This document shows positions 41,601-51,077 of a stretch of DNA of 64,000 nucleotides, one piece after another (position 1 is the stretch's first letter; each line of letters opens with the position of its first letter). The notes beneath the pieces were generated by a model. The model saw only the letters and a list, made by a program, of their open reading frames with translations. It was not told the origin of the DNA and ran no database searches. Made by a program: the position numbers and the translations under genes. Where the stretch lies: contig JADFYY010000002.1 of assembly GCA_015232825.1 (NCBI GenBank), positions 1 to 64,000 on the forward strand, written 5' to 3'. Origin of the DNA: Magnetococcales bacterium. GTDB taxonomy: Bacteria > Pseudomonadota > Magnetococcia > Magnetococcales > Magnetaquicoccaceae.

Positions 41601-42497
41601 CCGGTCATGAATGGCTTTTTGGCCATTCGTCTGATTCGGAGCGATTCTCGTTTTGCGCCATTGCCCATTGTGGCCATGACCGCTCATGCCATGGCAGGAG
41701 ACCGGGAAAAAAGTCTGGAAGCCGGTTTTAATGATCATGTCACCAAGCCCATTGAGATGCATCACTTGTATGAGGCTTTGGCCAGATGGATCCCATTCAA
41801 AGAGCGATTGCATGGGCCGGTGATCCTGCCGCCGGTGAGTCGTCCGGTATCTGTTTTGCGCTTGCCGCCTGTGCTGCAGGCCATTGAAGTCGAGGAGTGT
41901 TTAAGACGTTTCAACAATAATCACGAAAGTGTTTATCGAATCCTGCTGGCGTCACGCGAGGAGTTTTCTTGCGCGGCCCAGGAGATGCGCACGTTGCTCG
42001 GAGGGCGGCGGAAGCGTGATCATGAGACTGCCTTGCGTCTGGCTCATACCATCAAGGGGTTGGCGGGAACCTTTTCAGCGGATCGACTTCAGGTCGCAGC
42101 CCTTGCCCTTGAGATGGCCTTGCGGGTTGGAGACAAAACTCAATGGCCCCCCCTGATAGATGAGTTTGATCTCGCTTTGCAACAGATTTTGCAGGATATC
42201 CAAACTCTGGAACTCTTGTCCTTGTCACAATCCAAAGAGGTTGATTCCACACAACCCCCGTGTCTTGTGCCTATGGAGCAGGTCCATGCGAAGTTGTTGG
42301 AATTGGCGGGATATCTCAAGAATCACGACATCCGGGCGCGTACCACTTTGGACGCGCTGATTCCGTTATTGCGCAACGAGGCCACCATTCAAGAGGATGT
42401 GGCCTTGTTGCAGAAACATCTTGGACGATTCGATTTCAAGGAAGCCTTGTCTCTTCTGAATGAGTTAATTTTTTGTTTGGGGAAGGTTTTCCGTTAG
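38622..42497 (+). CDS. Giant soluble double hybrid kinase B2
   Basis: From ATG 38622, 1 bp after the previous stop, the product is 1291 residues. Domains in order are PAS (about 15-125), HisKA/HATPase 1 ([14 protein letters not shown] to GAGLGLSL, about 150-390), receiver 1 ([15 protein letters not shown]), receiver 2 ([13 protein letters not shown]), HisKA/HATPase 2 ([16 protein letters not shown] to [10 protein letters not shown]), receiver 3 ([13 protein letters not shown]) and Hpt ([14 protein letters not shown]). Two complete kinases in one chain suggest an internal relay or a fusion of a B1-like gene with a second hybrid kinase. No membrane segment is seen. It overlaps the convergent AIM24 gene by 33 bp. 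Confidence 0.93.
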   Translation: MIIHTPLQSVNERLRESEERFRSVAQSATDAIISIGLDGNVSFWNQWAEKIFQYSSAEILGKNISVIVPERYESAHLHAIENLKQTGQMKHGAGEVLELWGKRRDGQELPLEMTVSSWTIGGELNFTAIIRDVTEKRRTEEILRQSQKMEAIGTLAGGIAHDFNNILAIIMGNAELAECCCEACGFRVKTILKAVQRGRDLVRQLLTFSRQRQLEKQPFNPVVIIKDVLQFMRSTLPSSIDIREECKNQEAVQILGDTTQLYHVMINLCTNASHAMGDDGGVLTVKMDWVSVGVDEAKVFGLEVGDYFEICVQDSGPGIPDEIMGRIFEPFFTTKDIGKGAGLGLSLVYGAVKNCGGNILVESELGRGATFKVYLPILKRTGSSVESCHQDDPLVVRKGSGRVLFVDDEPCLMDVAVKMLEAMGFSPVGFTDPVAALECFQASPYAFDVVVTDQMMPGLTGDELAIRLKKIRSNIPLLLCTGFSEKTTEERIAAVGFRDCLYKPVSMNDFYAALSGIMQEVGPTPHAVRQIEEPLEGATEALFAEDGRMRVLVVDDEIDIVNILITWAKSKPFALVGVVSGESALEILANQTVDILVTDILMPKLDGLTLLTKAIEIHPEIKTIVISGHGDMQDAVNAVNRGAVGYLVKPINLEDLDRLIEQCIDRIVTQKELQVMRDQALLSNNAKGEYLARMSHEIRTPMNAIIGLARLALDKDLQPNIRDYLQKISNASHSLMRLLNDILDISKMDAGKLHMEQSDFILQQVFDHLSDLLRVKALEKRLELIFSVSKELNYQLNGDILRLEQILMNLTSNAIKFTDSGEIEVGVKTIQQTDDQVTLEFHVRDTGIGLTAEQIERLFSPFTQAEASTTRRFGGSGLGLSISKKLVELMGGEIWVESEADRGSVFYFTVIFRFGKESLEFHPKLSWIDPMPLIEQIRGSRVLLAEDNAINQQVAVEILQGLGVVVEIAENGLQAVEMVKSMAFDLVLMDLQMPVMNGFLAIRLIRSDSRFAPLPIVAMTAHAMAGDREKSLEAGFNDHVTKPIEMHHLYEALARWIPFKERLHGPVILPPVSRPVSVLRLPPVLQAIEVEECLRRFNNNHESVYRILLASREEFSCAAQEMRTLLGGRRKRDHETALRLAHTIKGLAGTFSADRLQVAALALEMALRVGDKTQWPPLIDEFDLALQQILQDIQTLELLSLSQSKEVDSTQPPCLVPMEQVHAKLLELAGYLKNHDIRARTTLDALIPLLRNEATIQEDVALLQKHLGRFDFKEALSLLNELIFCLGKVFR

Positions 42498-43175
42498 CCA
42501 AGATATCAGTGTTTTTTTGTTGCGGGAAGCCAGTAGAATTTGACCCTGACCAGAAAAACGTAAGACTAACGACTCCCCACTGGTCGCAGCACTGACCATT
42601 CCTCCTAGGAATCCTCGACCACTGTTTGGTGTGGTTATTTCGTAAGTTAAGTTTGTATCCCAGGCGACAACATGTTCATTGTCAATGGTTAACGGTTGCC
42701 CTGGTTTGACGTCTAATAAAAAAACAGATCCAAACGCCGAGACGGCTAGCTTTCCTTTCCCGGTAGATTGTTGGATCAGAAATCCTCCTGTACCTCCGAA
42801 CATCGCATGCCCTAAATTTTGCATCACAGATTTGATTGCGACGCCATCGGTACACGCGAGGAAAGCCCCATCTGCCAGATAAAACTGTTTATCGCCTACA
42901 TTAAAAACATGCATTCCTCCCGGAAAAGGGGCTGCCAACAGTAGGTCTCCAGGTCCATTTTGTGCTGTTATCTTTTGTTGAAAAATAGATTCTTCGTTAG
43001 CCATCCGCCGGACCAAGGCACCAAAAATTCCTTGATTGCCCAGCGAACCATCCAATATGAGTGTTTCCTCCATCATGACCATGGCATTGGATTCAGCCAA
43101 AATGGATTCCCCTTGTTGCAACGAAACATGTAAAAACGGGTCAACCTCACCGGTAATCGTGAATTCTGCCATCAA
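42465..43175 (-). CDS. AIM24 family protein (TIGR00266-like)
   Basis: The 236-residue protein has the repeated-strand pattern of the AIM24/TIGR00266 family, with GGTGGFLIQQSTGKGKLAVS and the ending LVLRFSGQGQILLASRN. The family forms a tryptophan-RNA-binding-attenuator-like barrel with no assigned activity in bacteria (known). Its 3' end overlaps the convergent B2 kinase by 33 bp. It is 10 bp downstream of the FGE-like gene, so it may be cotranscribed with that gene. Confidence 0.85.
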   Translation of the reverse strand: MMAEFTITGEVDPFLHVSLQQGESILAESNAMVMMEETLILDGSLGNQGIFGALVRRMANEESIFQQKITAQNGPGDLLLAAPFPGGMHVFNVGDKQFYLADGAFLACTDGVAIKSVMQNLGHAMFGGTGGFLIQQSTGKGKLAVSAFGSVFLLDVKPGQPLTIDNEHVVAWDTNLTYEITTPNSGRGFLGGMVSAATSGESLVLRFSGQGQILLASRNKKTLISWLTENLPQTKN

Positions 43176-43185
43176 AACCTCCTGC

Positions 43186-44082
43186 CTAAAATGGCATTTT
43201 TTTGAAGTCTATTTGTCGGTTTTTTCCAGTTTTTTTGGTATTTTTGCTCTTGAGGGAGGCCGCTAACCGTAGACCAAGATCAGCACGGCGCGTGGTGCTT
43301 GTCTGGAATCCGCGATTGGCGCACCGTACCCCTGAGGCATCATCCTGCCAACTGCCGCCACGTATGGCAAAGAATTGAGTGCGGTCTTCTTGACTCCCTG
43401 GAGAAGTGGCCTGCTTGGCATAGGAGGAGAGATAGGGATCTTGTACCCACTCCCAGACATTGCCACTCATGTCTAGAAGACCCAGTTTGTTAGGTGCGCG
43501 GGTGCCAACGGCATGGGTGGCCCCACTGCTGTTGCCTCGATACCAAGCGATTCGGCTTGGTTCGCTGCCACCCGGATAGACCGTGCGTTGTCCGCCATTG
43601 CGACAAGCGTATTCCCATTCCGCTTCTGTGGGGAGACGAAATTGGACATTCGTGCGTGTTTGATTGTTGAGCGCGGTAATGAACTCGTTCACATCCTCTC
43701 GCGAGACGTTTTCAACGGGAAAGGTCTCGCCTTTGCGGTCGGAGGCCGGATTGTTGTGCATGACGCGCCGCCATTGTCCTTGTGTGATTTCACTCTCCCC
43801 TAACCAGAAATCCGCCACGCATTTTTGATGAACCGGGCCTTCGTCGGTATCCCGCCCTTCGGCCCTTGGCGGTGAACCCATTTGGAAACAGCCGCCCGCA
43901 ACCCATAACAAGGGGACGTCGCTGACCGGGTCGCGCCAAGGCGTTCCGCTTTTGATGGTGAGTGGGGGGGTGGAAGGGGCTCCTTGCAACGTCAATGGTT
44001 CCCACTCGTTGATCAAAAAGGCCGAAGCCGATTGGGAAAATCCTACGATTCCCAATAGTAATCCCAATGACAAAAAGTTCAC
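43186..44082 (-). CDS. Formylglycine-generating-enzyme-like (SUMF1 fold) exported protein
   Basis: The 298-residue protein has a signal peptide (FLSLGLLLGIVGFSQSASA) and the FGE-sulfatase fold: GGCFQMGSP, EITQGQWRRVM, RLPTEAEWEYACR and GNVWEWVQDP. The catalytic two-Cys arrangement of true FGE is not present; the C-terminal block reads GGSWQDDASGVRCANRG with a single Cys. It is therefore more likely a structural or binding relative than a sulfatase activator. The ATG overlaps the stop of the caspase-fold gene by 4 bp. FGE-like domains commonly accompany bacterial caspase-fold proteins. Confidence 0.88.
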   Translation of the reverse strand: MNFLSLGLLLGIVGFSQSASAFLINEWEPLTLQGAPSTPPLTIKSGTPWRDPVSDVPLLWVAGGCFQMGSPPRAEGRDTDEGPVHQKCVADFWLGESEITQGQWRRVMHNNPASDRKGETFPVENVSREDVNEFITALNNQTRTNVQFRLPTEAEWEYACRNGGQRTVYPGGSEPSRIAWYRGNSSGATHAVGTRAPNKLGLLDMSGNVWEWVQDPYLSSYAKQATSPGSQEDRTQFFAIRGGSWQDDASGVRCANRGFQTSTTRRADLGLRLAASLKSKNTKKTGKNRQIDFKKMPF

Positions 44083-45665
44083 TGTTCTCCTCCAGTGCGA
44101 GTCAGGCGCATCGGTGTGGGGAGCGCGAGAATTGGATCGGATGGGGGGGTGTGTTGCGAGAGTTTGACTTTTAAATAATCAAAGGCTTCGGTCAGATTGA
44201 CCCAACCATCTTTTTTGCCAGCAGGAAAGCCGTCTGCATCCCCCAGCAGACCTTTGAGCAAAAACCAAGTGAATGCCCCCTGTTGACCAGGACCATGGAG
44301 TGCCGCACCCTTTTTTTCACTGGCAACGGCCATGGGTTTGCCTTGCAGAAAAAGAGAGCGTTTGGCCACCAGATTGGGCTGGTCAGGTTGGACAGCACAG
44401 GTCGGGGTGTTATTGAAACAGACATCCAGCAAGACCACGATCTCCTTGTTGGGAAGTCGGGAGAGTGCGCCATTGAGTCGAGCAATGGATATGGCGTGGT
44501 CTGCGTCCAAGGCGTTTAATTGGGCATCAACCGGCAACAGCAAAGCGTCTGTGGCCGTGGGATAGCCTAGGCCAGAGAAATAAAACAACAAGCTGGCATT
44601 GGGATTGAGTTCTCCCTGTTTGACCAGCCAATCCAGATCTTGTTGTAAGGTCTGCCGGTCGGCGGCTGCATTGACACGCAGTCGGATATGATCGACATCC
44701 GCCATGAAAACGCCCCGGCGGGTCAGTAGATGATGAATATTGGTGGCATCCCGGTCTGCGAAGTGACGGGCCTTGATCCGTTTGTAATGGCTGATGCCTG
44801 CTACGACGGCAAAGGCGTCGCCACGTTTTTGCCACGAGGCCAAAACAGGCATGGCCGTGATGGTGTTGTCCAGCATCGCGTCTTGTGTGTCGATGTCGCC
44901 GGATTTCGGCCATACCTCATGGGGAAGAGGCAGGGGATAAGGAGTTTCGGCCTCTGGGTCGGTATAGGCGAGTAATAATTGGTCCTTGGTTTGGACAAAA
45001 CGGGTTTCGGTTGGATACTCTTTGACTAATAGGTTGATCGATTGCCGCAAGGAATCCATCCGATCCCCTTTGCGGAACTGACGCCAAAGGGTTTCGGTTA
45101 CGAATTTAGAGGCCATCTCCTGCCATCGGTCTACTTGATCTCCTTTGAGACCCGTACCCGCTTCATCTTGTTCCTGGGAGCGCATACGCATGATCCAATC
45201 ATAGGCCTCCAGGTAGTCCCCTTTGCGAAAGAGGGTGAAAAGCTTGGTGTGGGCCATGGACAAATTGCCAGGATGTTGGTTGAAACCCTCCGAAGCAAGT
45301 CTGTACGCCTTTTTGTCATCGCCAAGTTCGAATTTTAACCAAGCCAGATTGGCCAGAGTTTTTTCATGGTTCGGGAATGACTCGTGCAGATTTTCCCAAG
45401 TTTCCATGGCTTGCTTTTTTTTCCCGGTTTGATACAGTGCCAGTCCCAGATTGAATCCAATGACCACATCGGCAGTGCAGATGGTCTGTGCATTTTGGAA
45501 TGCTTTCAAGGCCTCGTCTGGCTTGGCATCCAATAGCGCGATGGCCTTGGTTTCGATTTCACGGGCCACAACGCAGGGATTGGACTGGGAAGCCTCAGCG
45601 TTGCCGCTGCCAAATAACAGCAAAAGTGACAGTAATGCTGACAAGAACGCGAAAGAGTGGGACAA
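44079..45665 (-). CDS. Exported TPR / caspase-fold (peptidase C14-like) protein lacking the catalytic His
   Basis: The 528-residue protein has a signal peptide (FLSALLSLLLLFGSGNAEA), TPR-like repeats (about 45-160) and a caspase-fold domain (about 284-510) starting DAFAVVAGISHYK. The usual His motif YxSGHG reads YFSGLG at 362-367, so residue 366 is Leu (codon CTA). The Cys motif is LLDVCFNN with Cys416. The acid/Cys side is thus kept and the His is lost, which suggests a pseudo-protease. It overlaps the FGE-like gene and lies 5 bp after the aldolase gene on the same strand. Confidence 0.85.
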   Translation of the reverse strand: MSHSFAFLSALLSLLLLFGSGNAEASQSNPCVVAREIETKAIALLDAKPDEALKAFQNAQTICTADVVIGFNLGLALYQTGKKKQAMETWENLHESFPNHEKTLANLAWLKFELGDDKKAYRLASEGFNQHPGNLSMAHTKLFTLFRKGDYLEAYDWIMRMRSQEQDEAGTGLKGDQVDRWQEMASKFVTETLWRQFRKGDRMDSLRQSINLLVKEYPTETRFVQTKDQLLLAYTDPEAETPYPLPLPHEVWPKSGDIDTQDAMLDNTITAMPVLASWQKRGDAFAVVAGISHYKRIKARHFADRDATNIHHLLTRRGVFMADVDHIRLRVNAAADRQTLQQDLDWLVKQGELNPNASLLFYFSGLGYPTATDALLLPVDAQLNALDADHAISIARLNGALSRLPNKEIVVLLDVCFNNTPTCAVQPDQPNLVAKRSLFLQGKPMAVASEKKGAALHGPGQQGAFTWFLLKGLLGDADGFPAGKKDGWVNLTEAFDYLKVKLSQHTPPSDPILALPTPMRLTRTGGEQ

Positions 45666-45670
45666 TGTCC

Positions 45671-46738
45671 TTAATCCTTGATCCGTGGGTCCAGACGTCC
45701 AGAGGCGTATTCACTGGCCATTTTGTCCAGATCGATGACCTGGATTCGAGAGGCATTGCCAGCGGTTTCAAATTGTTCAAACCGCTCCTTGCAAATGCGA
45801 TAGGCGGCATCCTCAGCCGGTCGCAGATATTTTCTGGGGTCAAATTCGCCGGGTTTATCGGCAAATACCTTGCGGATGGCCCCGGTCATGGCCAGACGTA
45901 GATCCGTGTCGATGTTGATTTTGCGCACCCCGTGTTTAATGCCGGTTTGAATCTCCTCGACCGGTACTCCATAGGTCTCTGGAATGGCTCCCCCATGGGC
46001 GTTGATGATGGCCAGCAGATCTTGCGGCACAGAAGAGGAGCCATGCATCACCAGATGGGTATCTGGCAGACGGGCGTGGATTTCTTTGATGCGGGCAATT
46101 GCTAGGATGTCGCCGGTTGGTTTGCGGCTGAACTTGTAGGCCCCATGAGAGGTGCCAATGGCAATGGCCAAGGCATCTACCCGTGTGGCCGCCACAAAGC
46201 GAGCGGCCTCTTCAGGGTCGGTTAACAGATGATCACGTTCTATATCTCCTTGTGCGCCGTGACCATCTTCTTCGCCAGCCTTGCCGGTTTCCAGTGAGCC
46301 GAGTACCCCCAATTCGCCTTCCACGGAGACGCCGATGGCATGGGCCATTTCCACCACTTTGGCGGTGGTGGCGACGTTGTAATCATAAGAGGCGGCGGTT
46401 TTGCCATCTTCGTGCAGTGAGCCATCCATCATGACGCTGGTGAATCCGCTACGGATGGCACTAAAACAGACAGCCGGGGATTGCCCGTGGTCTTGATGCA
46501 TCACGACCGGTAGATGGGGATAGACCTCTAGGGCTGCCAGAATTTGATGACGCAAAAACGCCTCGCCCGCATATTTTCTTGCACCAGCCGAGGCTTGCAG
46601 AATGACGGGGCTATCGGTTTCGTCGGCGGCGCGTAGAATGGCCCGTACCTGTTCCATGTTGTTGACATTGAAGGCGGGAATTCCATAATTAAATTCGGCG
46701 GCGTGGTCTAAGAGTTGCCGCATGGATGCCAATGGCAT
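45671..46738 (-). CDS. fba: Fructose-bisphosphate aldolase, class II
   Basis: The 355-residue zinc aldolase cleaves or forms fructose-1,6-bisphosphate. Zinc-binding motifs include [10 protein letters not shown] and a GTSHGAYKF loop, with [10 protein letters not shown] and [11 protein letters not shown] downstream. The length and the [18 protein letters not shown] start fit the class IIB/CbbA-type enzymes. It is first in a minus-strand set that continues to the caspase-fold and FGE-like genes; the 5-bp gap suggests that one transcript carries all three, an odd mixture. Confidence 0.95.
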   Translation of the reverse strand: MPLASMRQLLDHAAEFNYGIPAFNVNNMEQVRAILRAADETDSPVILQASAGARKYAGEAFLRHQILAALEVYPHLPVVMHQDHGQSPAVCFSAIRSGFTSVMMDGSLHEDGKTAASYDYNVATTAKVVEMAHAIGVSVEGELGVLGSLETGKAGEEDGHGAQGDIERDHLLTDPEEAARFVAATRVDALAIAIGTSHGAYKFSRKPTGDILAIARIKEIHARLPDTHLVMHGSSSVPQDLLAIINAHGGAIPETYGVPVEEIQTGIKHGVRKINIDTDLRLAMTGAIRKVFADKPGEFDPRKYLRPAEDAAYRICKERFEQFETAGNASRIQVIDLDKMASEYASGRLDPRIKD

Positions 46739-46941
46739 AATTCAAATCTCCTCTTTTTGCGTGTTGACGGCGATTCGGTTCACCGGGTACTGTATGCGCA
46801 ATGCAAAAAATCCATAGATTGCAAGTCATTGGCTGTGACTTATGAAGCAGTTGAATGGCCTTGACTTTGTCAAACGGTTCATTATAGAGCAATGTTCATG
46901 AAAATGATAAAAAAATTTTTGCTTTCTGACAGGTTTTTGTC

Positions 46942-47703
46942 ATGACGCAACCGGCTCTTGCGGATTCTGCCGTAACGTTGTTGACGGCTCAAGCGATTTC
47001 CGTGGTTCGGGGCGGGGATGGTGTTTTGCGGGAGGTGGATCTCGCCGTTCGCGAACAGGAGATTGTGACCATCATCGGACCCAACGGGGCCGGGAAATCC
47101 ACGCTGCTTGCTGCCTTGATGGGTTTGACCCCTTTGGCCGGTGGACGGGTGATCCGTCATCCGCGTTTGGTTGTGGGGTATGTGCCGCAGAGGTTGCGCA
47201 TGGATCCGGTTTTGCCGTTGACGGTGGCCCGTTTTATTCATCTCTCTGCCCCTCGTGCCTCTTTGCCATTGGCATGGATGGGGCGTTTGGGGTGTGATCG
47301 TTTGCTGGAGCGACCGATGCATGGCCTTTCAGGGGGAGAGATGCAACGGGTATTGTTGACCCGTGCCTTGATTCGCCGTCCCAATTTATTGGTACTCGAT
47401 GAACCGGCTCAGGGAATGGATATGGCTGGGGAGCAAGAACTCTATGGGTTTATTGAGCAGTTGCGCCGGGAGGAGGGGATGGCGGCTTTGTTGGTGTCGC
47501 ACAATCTTCATTTTGTCATGGCCGGGGCGGATCATGTGATCTGTCTCAATCGTCATGTTTGTTGTTTTGGTTCCCCGGTAGCGGTTAGTACTACTCCAGA
47601 GTTTCAGCAATTGTTTGGCAGCAAGGCTACGGGGTTGGGATATTACCAACACCATCACGATCATCGTCATACCCCGCTTGGGGTGGTTCGGGAGACCCCT
47701 TGA
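46942..47703 (+). CDS. znuC: Zinc ABC transporter ATPase ZnuC-like
   Basis: The 253-residue ATPase has Walker A GPNGAGKST, signature LSGGEMQR and Walker B LLVLDEPAQG, and a ZnuC-type His-rich tail (YYQHHHDHRH). It is directly followed by the permease gene (the stop is 1 bp from the next ATG). No znuA binding protein or zur is in the window. The 200-bp upstream gap shows only AT-rich sequence near 46880-46930, with no clear Zur palindrome. Manganese rather than zinc transport is possible from sequence. Confidence 0.88.
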   Translation: MTQPALADSAVTLLTAQAISVVRGGDGVLREVDLAVREQEIVTIIGPNGAGKSTLLAALMGLTPLAGGRVIRHPRLVVGYVPQRLRMDPVLPLTVARFIHLSAPRASLPLAWMGRLGCDRLLERPMHGLSGGEMQRVLLTRALIRRPNLLVLDEPAQGMDMAGEQELYGFIEQLRREEGMAALLVSHNLHFVMAGADHVICLNRHVCCFGSPVAVSTTPEFQQLFGSKATGLGYYQHHHDHRHTPLGVVRETP

Positions 47704-48489
47704 ATGGAATCGTTTCTGCTGCGTGCCTTGTTGTCTGGGATGGGAGTGGCCTTGGCTGCAGGCCCTTTGGGGGTTTTTGTGGTTTGGCGGCGTATGGCTT
47801 ATTTTGGTGATGCCCTTTCTCATTCGGCCTTGTTGGGTGTGGTATTGGGGGTGGTGACTGGATTGAATATGAATTTGGCCATTGCGGGCGTTTGTGTGTT
47901 GGTGGCGGCCTTTGTCACTTGGTTGCACTCCCGCCCAGAGTTGCCTACGGATGCCGTATTGGGGATTTTCTCTCATGCGGCTCTTTCTTTGGGTTTGATT
48001 GCCGCCTCGTTGGCCAGTGGGGTGCGTATGGATTTGATGGGTTATTTGTTTGGGGATGTTTTGGCCAGCAGTTGGGAGGATGTGGTGTGGATATTTCTAG
48101 GTGCGGCCTTGGTATTGACTCTGCTCGTTTGGTATTGGAACGATTTGGTCAACATTACGGTTCATGAAGGGTTGGCGAGTTTGGATGGGGTTTCGGTGGG
48201 CAAAATGCGGGTTTTGTTCATGCTCTTGACTGCCCTGGTCACTGCTGCGGCCATCAAGGTGGTGGGGGCCCTTTTGATTACGGCCATGTTGATTATTCCG
48301 GCGGCGGCGGCGCGTCCTTTCTCTTCCACCCCAGAAGGGATGGCGATACGTGCCGCGCTTATTGGCACCTTTAGCGCACCCTTGGGTTTGTTTGCCAGTT
48401 ATCATTGGGATTTACCAAGTGGACCGGCCATTGTTTTGGTGGCGTGTGTTTTTTTTCTGTTTTCGTTGGGGGTTGGAAAGCGGGGTTAA
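47704..48489 (+). CDS. znuB: Zinc ABC transporter permease ZnuB-like
   Basis: The 261-residue protein is a nine-helix ABC-3 family permease with AYFGDALSHSALLGVVLG and a KVVGALLITAMLIIPAAAAR segment, both typical of ZnuB. It abuts znuC and overlaps a convergent peptidase gene by 4 bp at its 3' end. Together the two genes form the membrane and motor parts of a metal importer whose binding protein must be elsewhere. Confidence 0.9.
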   Translation: MESFLLRALLSGMGVALAAGPLGVFVVWRRMAYFGDALSHSALLGVVLGVVTGLNMNLAIAGVCVLVAAFVTWLHSRPELPTDAVLGIFSHAALSLGLIAASLASGVRMDLMGYLFGDVLASSWEDVVWIFLGAALVLTLLVWYWNDLVNITVHEGLASLDGVSVGKMRVLFMLLTALVTAAAIKVVGALLITAMLIIPAAAARPFSSTPEGMAIRAALIGTFSAPLGLFASYHWDLPSGPAIVLVACVFFLFSLGVGKRG

Positions 48490-49856
48490 GAGTATCCCAA
48501 ATAGTACATCATTCTTACCAGACTTTCGGTTCCAGTATGAAAGGAGGGAAGGTGAAGGTTTTCGTTGGGAGAGTGGGGCTTGGCGTCTGGTAGACAGAAC
48601 CCCACCAATAACGTCTTGAGGGATAATATTCGCTCGAAATCAGCCACAATCGGAATGGAAGCCCCTTCGCCAATGATCACCGGTTGAATGCCAAAGGAGT
48701 CTGCGAGTGCCTGTCTGGCAGCCCCCACCGCAGGAAGGTCCAAAGAGAGATGCCAGGGCAGACCACCACCGGGCAGTTTATTGATCTCTACAGTCACGCC
48801 CGGCGGGGCAACCATGCGCAAATGGTTTGCTACCAATGCGGCTGTGGCCTCTGGGGTTTGATTGCATACCAATCGCATGGAAAGCTTGGCAAACGCCTGC
48901 GCAGGCAAAACCGTTTTTACCCCAGGACCGCTATATCCACCCCACATTCCGTTGATTTCAATGGTGGGACGTAGCCAAATTCGCTCCAAAATGGAAAATC
49001 CAGCCTCCCCCCAACTGCTCTGAATGCCAATTGCACGACAATAAGCAGTCTCATCAAACGGAATGTTTGCCACATCTTGTCGTCTGCTCAAGGAAGGATT
49101 TTGTACATCGGCATAAAATTCAGGAATGGCAATGCTCCCCTGGTCATCCTTGAGAGTGGCCAACATCCGCGCCAGAATTTCTACTGGATTGGCCACTGCC
49201 CCGCCAAAGCTGCCAGAGTGAAGATCCCGGTCTGGTCCAGTCACCTTGACCTCTAGAGCGACTAATCCACGCAAACTGGCCGTGATCGCAGGGATTCCCT
49301 CGGCCCACATGCTGGTATCTGAAACGATGGCTAAATCAGCCTGAAGCCTGGTCTTTTCCGCTATAAGAAAGGGGGGCAAATTGGGACTGCTGATCTCTTC
49401 TTCACCTTCAATGAGAAAAATGACATTCAGAGGTAAACAACCATGGGTTTTTAGAATGGCCTCAACGGCATGGATGTGCATGAGGATTTGGCCTTTGTCA
49501 TCCGCCGCACCGCGTGCGAAAATCCGTTCATGATGAATGCAAGGCGAGAAGGGCGCGGACTCCCACAACTCCAGAGGATCCACGGGTTGGACGTCATAAT
49601 GACCATAAATCAATAGGGTGGGACGCCCAGGGGCGTGAAGCCAGGATCCTGTGACAATGGGATGGCCTGGAGTGGTATGGACCATTGTAGCGGTCATACC
49701 AGCCCGTTGCAACAGCTTGGCGAATGCATCGGCGCAGGCTTTCATGTCGTCGGCATGCTGCGGATGACTGGATATGGAAGGAATTTGCAAAATGGCAAAC
49801 AGGTCTGCCATGCGCAGATCTTGGGTAGAACGCAGAGTTTCAAGAACGGTGTTCAT
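48486..49856 (-). CDS. M20 family metallopeptidase (dipeptidase)
   Basis: The 456-residue enzyme has the zinc-site motifs of M20 peptidases: LIYGHYDVQPVDP, RGAADDKGQIL and LIEGEEEISSP, and a dimerisation lid in the middle. The ending with LPSFHTGTESLVRM carries the last His. It matches the ArgE/DapE/CPG2-like dipeptidase subgroup in length. It lies 9 bp downstream of sixA. Substrate cannot be fixed from sequence. Confidence 0.9.
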   Translation of the reverse strand: MNTVLETLRSTQDLRMADLFAILQIPSISSHPQHADDMKACADAFAKLLQRAGMTATMVHTTPGHPIVTGSWLHAPGRPTLLIYGHYDVQPVDPLELWESAPFSPCIHHERIFARGAADDKGQILMHIHAVEAILKTHGCLPLNVIFLIEGEEEISSPNLPPFLIAEKTRLQADLAIVSDTSMWAEGIPAITASLRGLVALEVKVTGPDRDLHSGSFGGAVANPVEILARMLATLKDDQGSIAIPEFYADVQNPSLSRRQDVANIPFDETAYCRAIGIQSSWGEAGFSILERIWLRPTIEINGMWGGYSGPGVKTVLPAQAFAKLSMRLVCNQTPEATAALVANHLRMVAPPGVTVEINKLPGGGLPWHLSLDLPAVGAARQALADSFGIQPVIIGEGASIPIVADFERILSLKTLLVGFCLPDAKPHSPNENLHLPSFHTGTESLVRMMYYLGYS

Positions 49857-49865
49857 GCGTTTGGA

Positions 49866-50387
49866 TTAGGTGCCTAGTTCACGCGGGGAGATCAATGTGG
49901 AAAGCGTGGCGCAACCCGTGCTGATGCGGGTCCAATCGTCGGGCATTTGCAAATGGGCGATGGTGGCTGTCTTGATAAGCCCCGCTTCTTCTCCAAGGAG
50001 ATCCTCCATTGGTTTTTGGGTCAGATAGGAAAACAGCATTTCTAGCCCAGGATTATGCCCAATGATCATGGCAATACTGGTTTGTTTGGGGATTTCAGTC
50101 AAAACTTCCAGGAGTTCTTCGGTTCCGGCTCCATAGATGCGGGCATCCCAATGGATGACTTTTTTCTTGATATCCAGTATCTTGCAGACTTCCAAAATGG
50201 TCTGTTTGGCCCGTTGTGCCGGGGAGCTGATGATAAAGTCAGGGATAAGGTCATGATCCAACAGCCATTGTCCCATGCGTGGGGCGTCCTGTAGACCTCG
50301 TTTGGCGAGTGGACGTTCAAAATCAGAGGAGGCGTTTGTGTCCCAAGCCGATTTTGCATGACGCATGATGATTAATTGACGGGCCAT
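49866..50387 (-). CDS. sixA: SixA-type phosphohistidine phosphatase
   Basis: The 173-residue protein has the RHG-type motif IMRHAKSAWD with the catalytic His and a conserved SSPAQRAKQT segment, then GHNPGLEMLFSYL with the second His. SixA removes phosphate from Hpt domains, which would be fitting beside so many hybrid kinases with Hpt partners (inference). It precedes the M20 peptidase in the same direction. Confidence 0.9.
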   Translation of the reverse strand: MARQLIIMRHAKSAWDTNASSDFERPLAKRGLQDAPRMGQWLLDHDLIPDFIISSPAQRAKQTILEVCKILDIKKKVIHWDARIYGAGTEELLEVLTEIPKQTSIAMIIGHNPGLEMLFSYLTQKPMEDLLGEEAGLIKTATIAHLQMPDDWTRISTGCATLSTLISPRELGT

Positions 50388-50519
50388 GATGGATATTGCC
50401 TTTTATGTATCAAAGTGAATGGATTTGAAGTGGATCAACAATAGAATTTGCTCCGTGGTCTGTCAAGAGTTTCGTGACAATTGCGAGGGCCGATTGGCCT
50501 TAAACGAGGATGAAACCCC

Positions 50520-51074
50520 ATGGAATCGTTGACGGAGGTGCTGTATGACATTTTGTCTCATCATCCAGACGGTTTGCGGGAGTATACCTTGATACAGATA
50601 CTGAAAAGCAAACGTATCGAACCGTTTGTTGGAAGCTCTCTTTCTGATGAACTTTCTTTATTTAAATGCCATTTTTTCCTTTTTAATCAGCTCTACTTGC
50701 TGCAGCAGCAGTTGCGCTTGGAACAACGGGGTGATCTCGTCATTCACTGTTTGGGCATTCTGTTGATGCCGTGGAAAGGGGGAGATGGGTTGGATTTTCA
50801 TGATCCCATGCGGGATTATTATCAAGATCTCTCGCATCTGGAGGAGACGACCCGTGAAGAGGTGATCAAACTGCTGGCGGGATTTTGGAAAAGCTTCCAA
50901 TCTTACGAAGGGCGCGAGGCCGCATTGGCCACGCTGGGTTTGTCAGAAGGAGCAACCACCCAAGAGATTAAACGACGCTATCGAGAGTTGGCTATGAAGC
51001 ACCATCCAGATCAGGGTGGATCAGCGGCGATATTCCGGGAAATCGCGACCGCCGCTGACCTGTTGCTGCAATGA
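50520..51074 (+). CDS. DnaJ-related protein with C-terminal J domain
   Basis: The 184-residue protein has an N-terminal DNAJ_related region (LTEVLYDILSHHPDGLREYT, CHFFLFNQLYLL) and a C-terminal J domain with the HPD triad in MKHHPDQGG and the preceding AALATLGLSEGATTQEIKRR. It lacks the zinc and client-binding domains of DnaJ, so it is a dedicated co-chaperone. It is a single gene, convergent with the flagellin-like gene after 3 bp. Confidence 0.88.
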   Translation: MESLTEVLYDILSHHPDGLREYTLIQILKSKRIEPFVGSSLSDELSLFKCHFFLFNQLYLLQQQLRLEQRGDLVIHCLGILLMPWKGGDGLDFHDPMRDYYQDLSHLEETTREEVIKLLAGFWKSFQSYEGREAALATLGLSEGATTQEIKRRYRELAMKHHPDQGGSAAIFREIATAADLLLQ

Positions 51075-51077
51075 ATT

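Noticed and set aside
46739-46941. Zur box before znuC
   Set aside because: Only AT-rich sequence with half-matches was found, no convincing palindrome.
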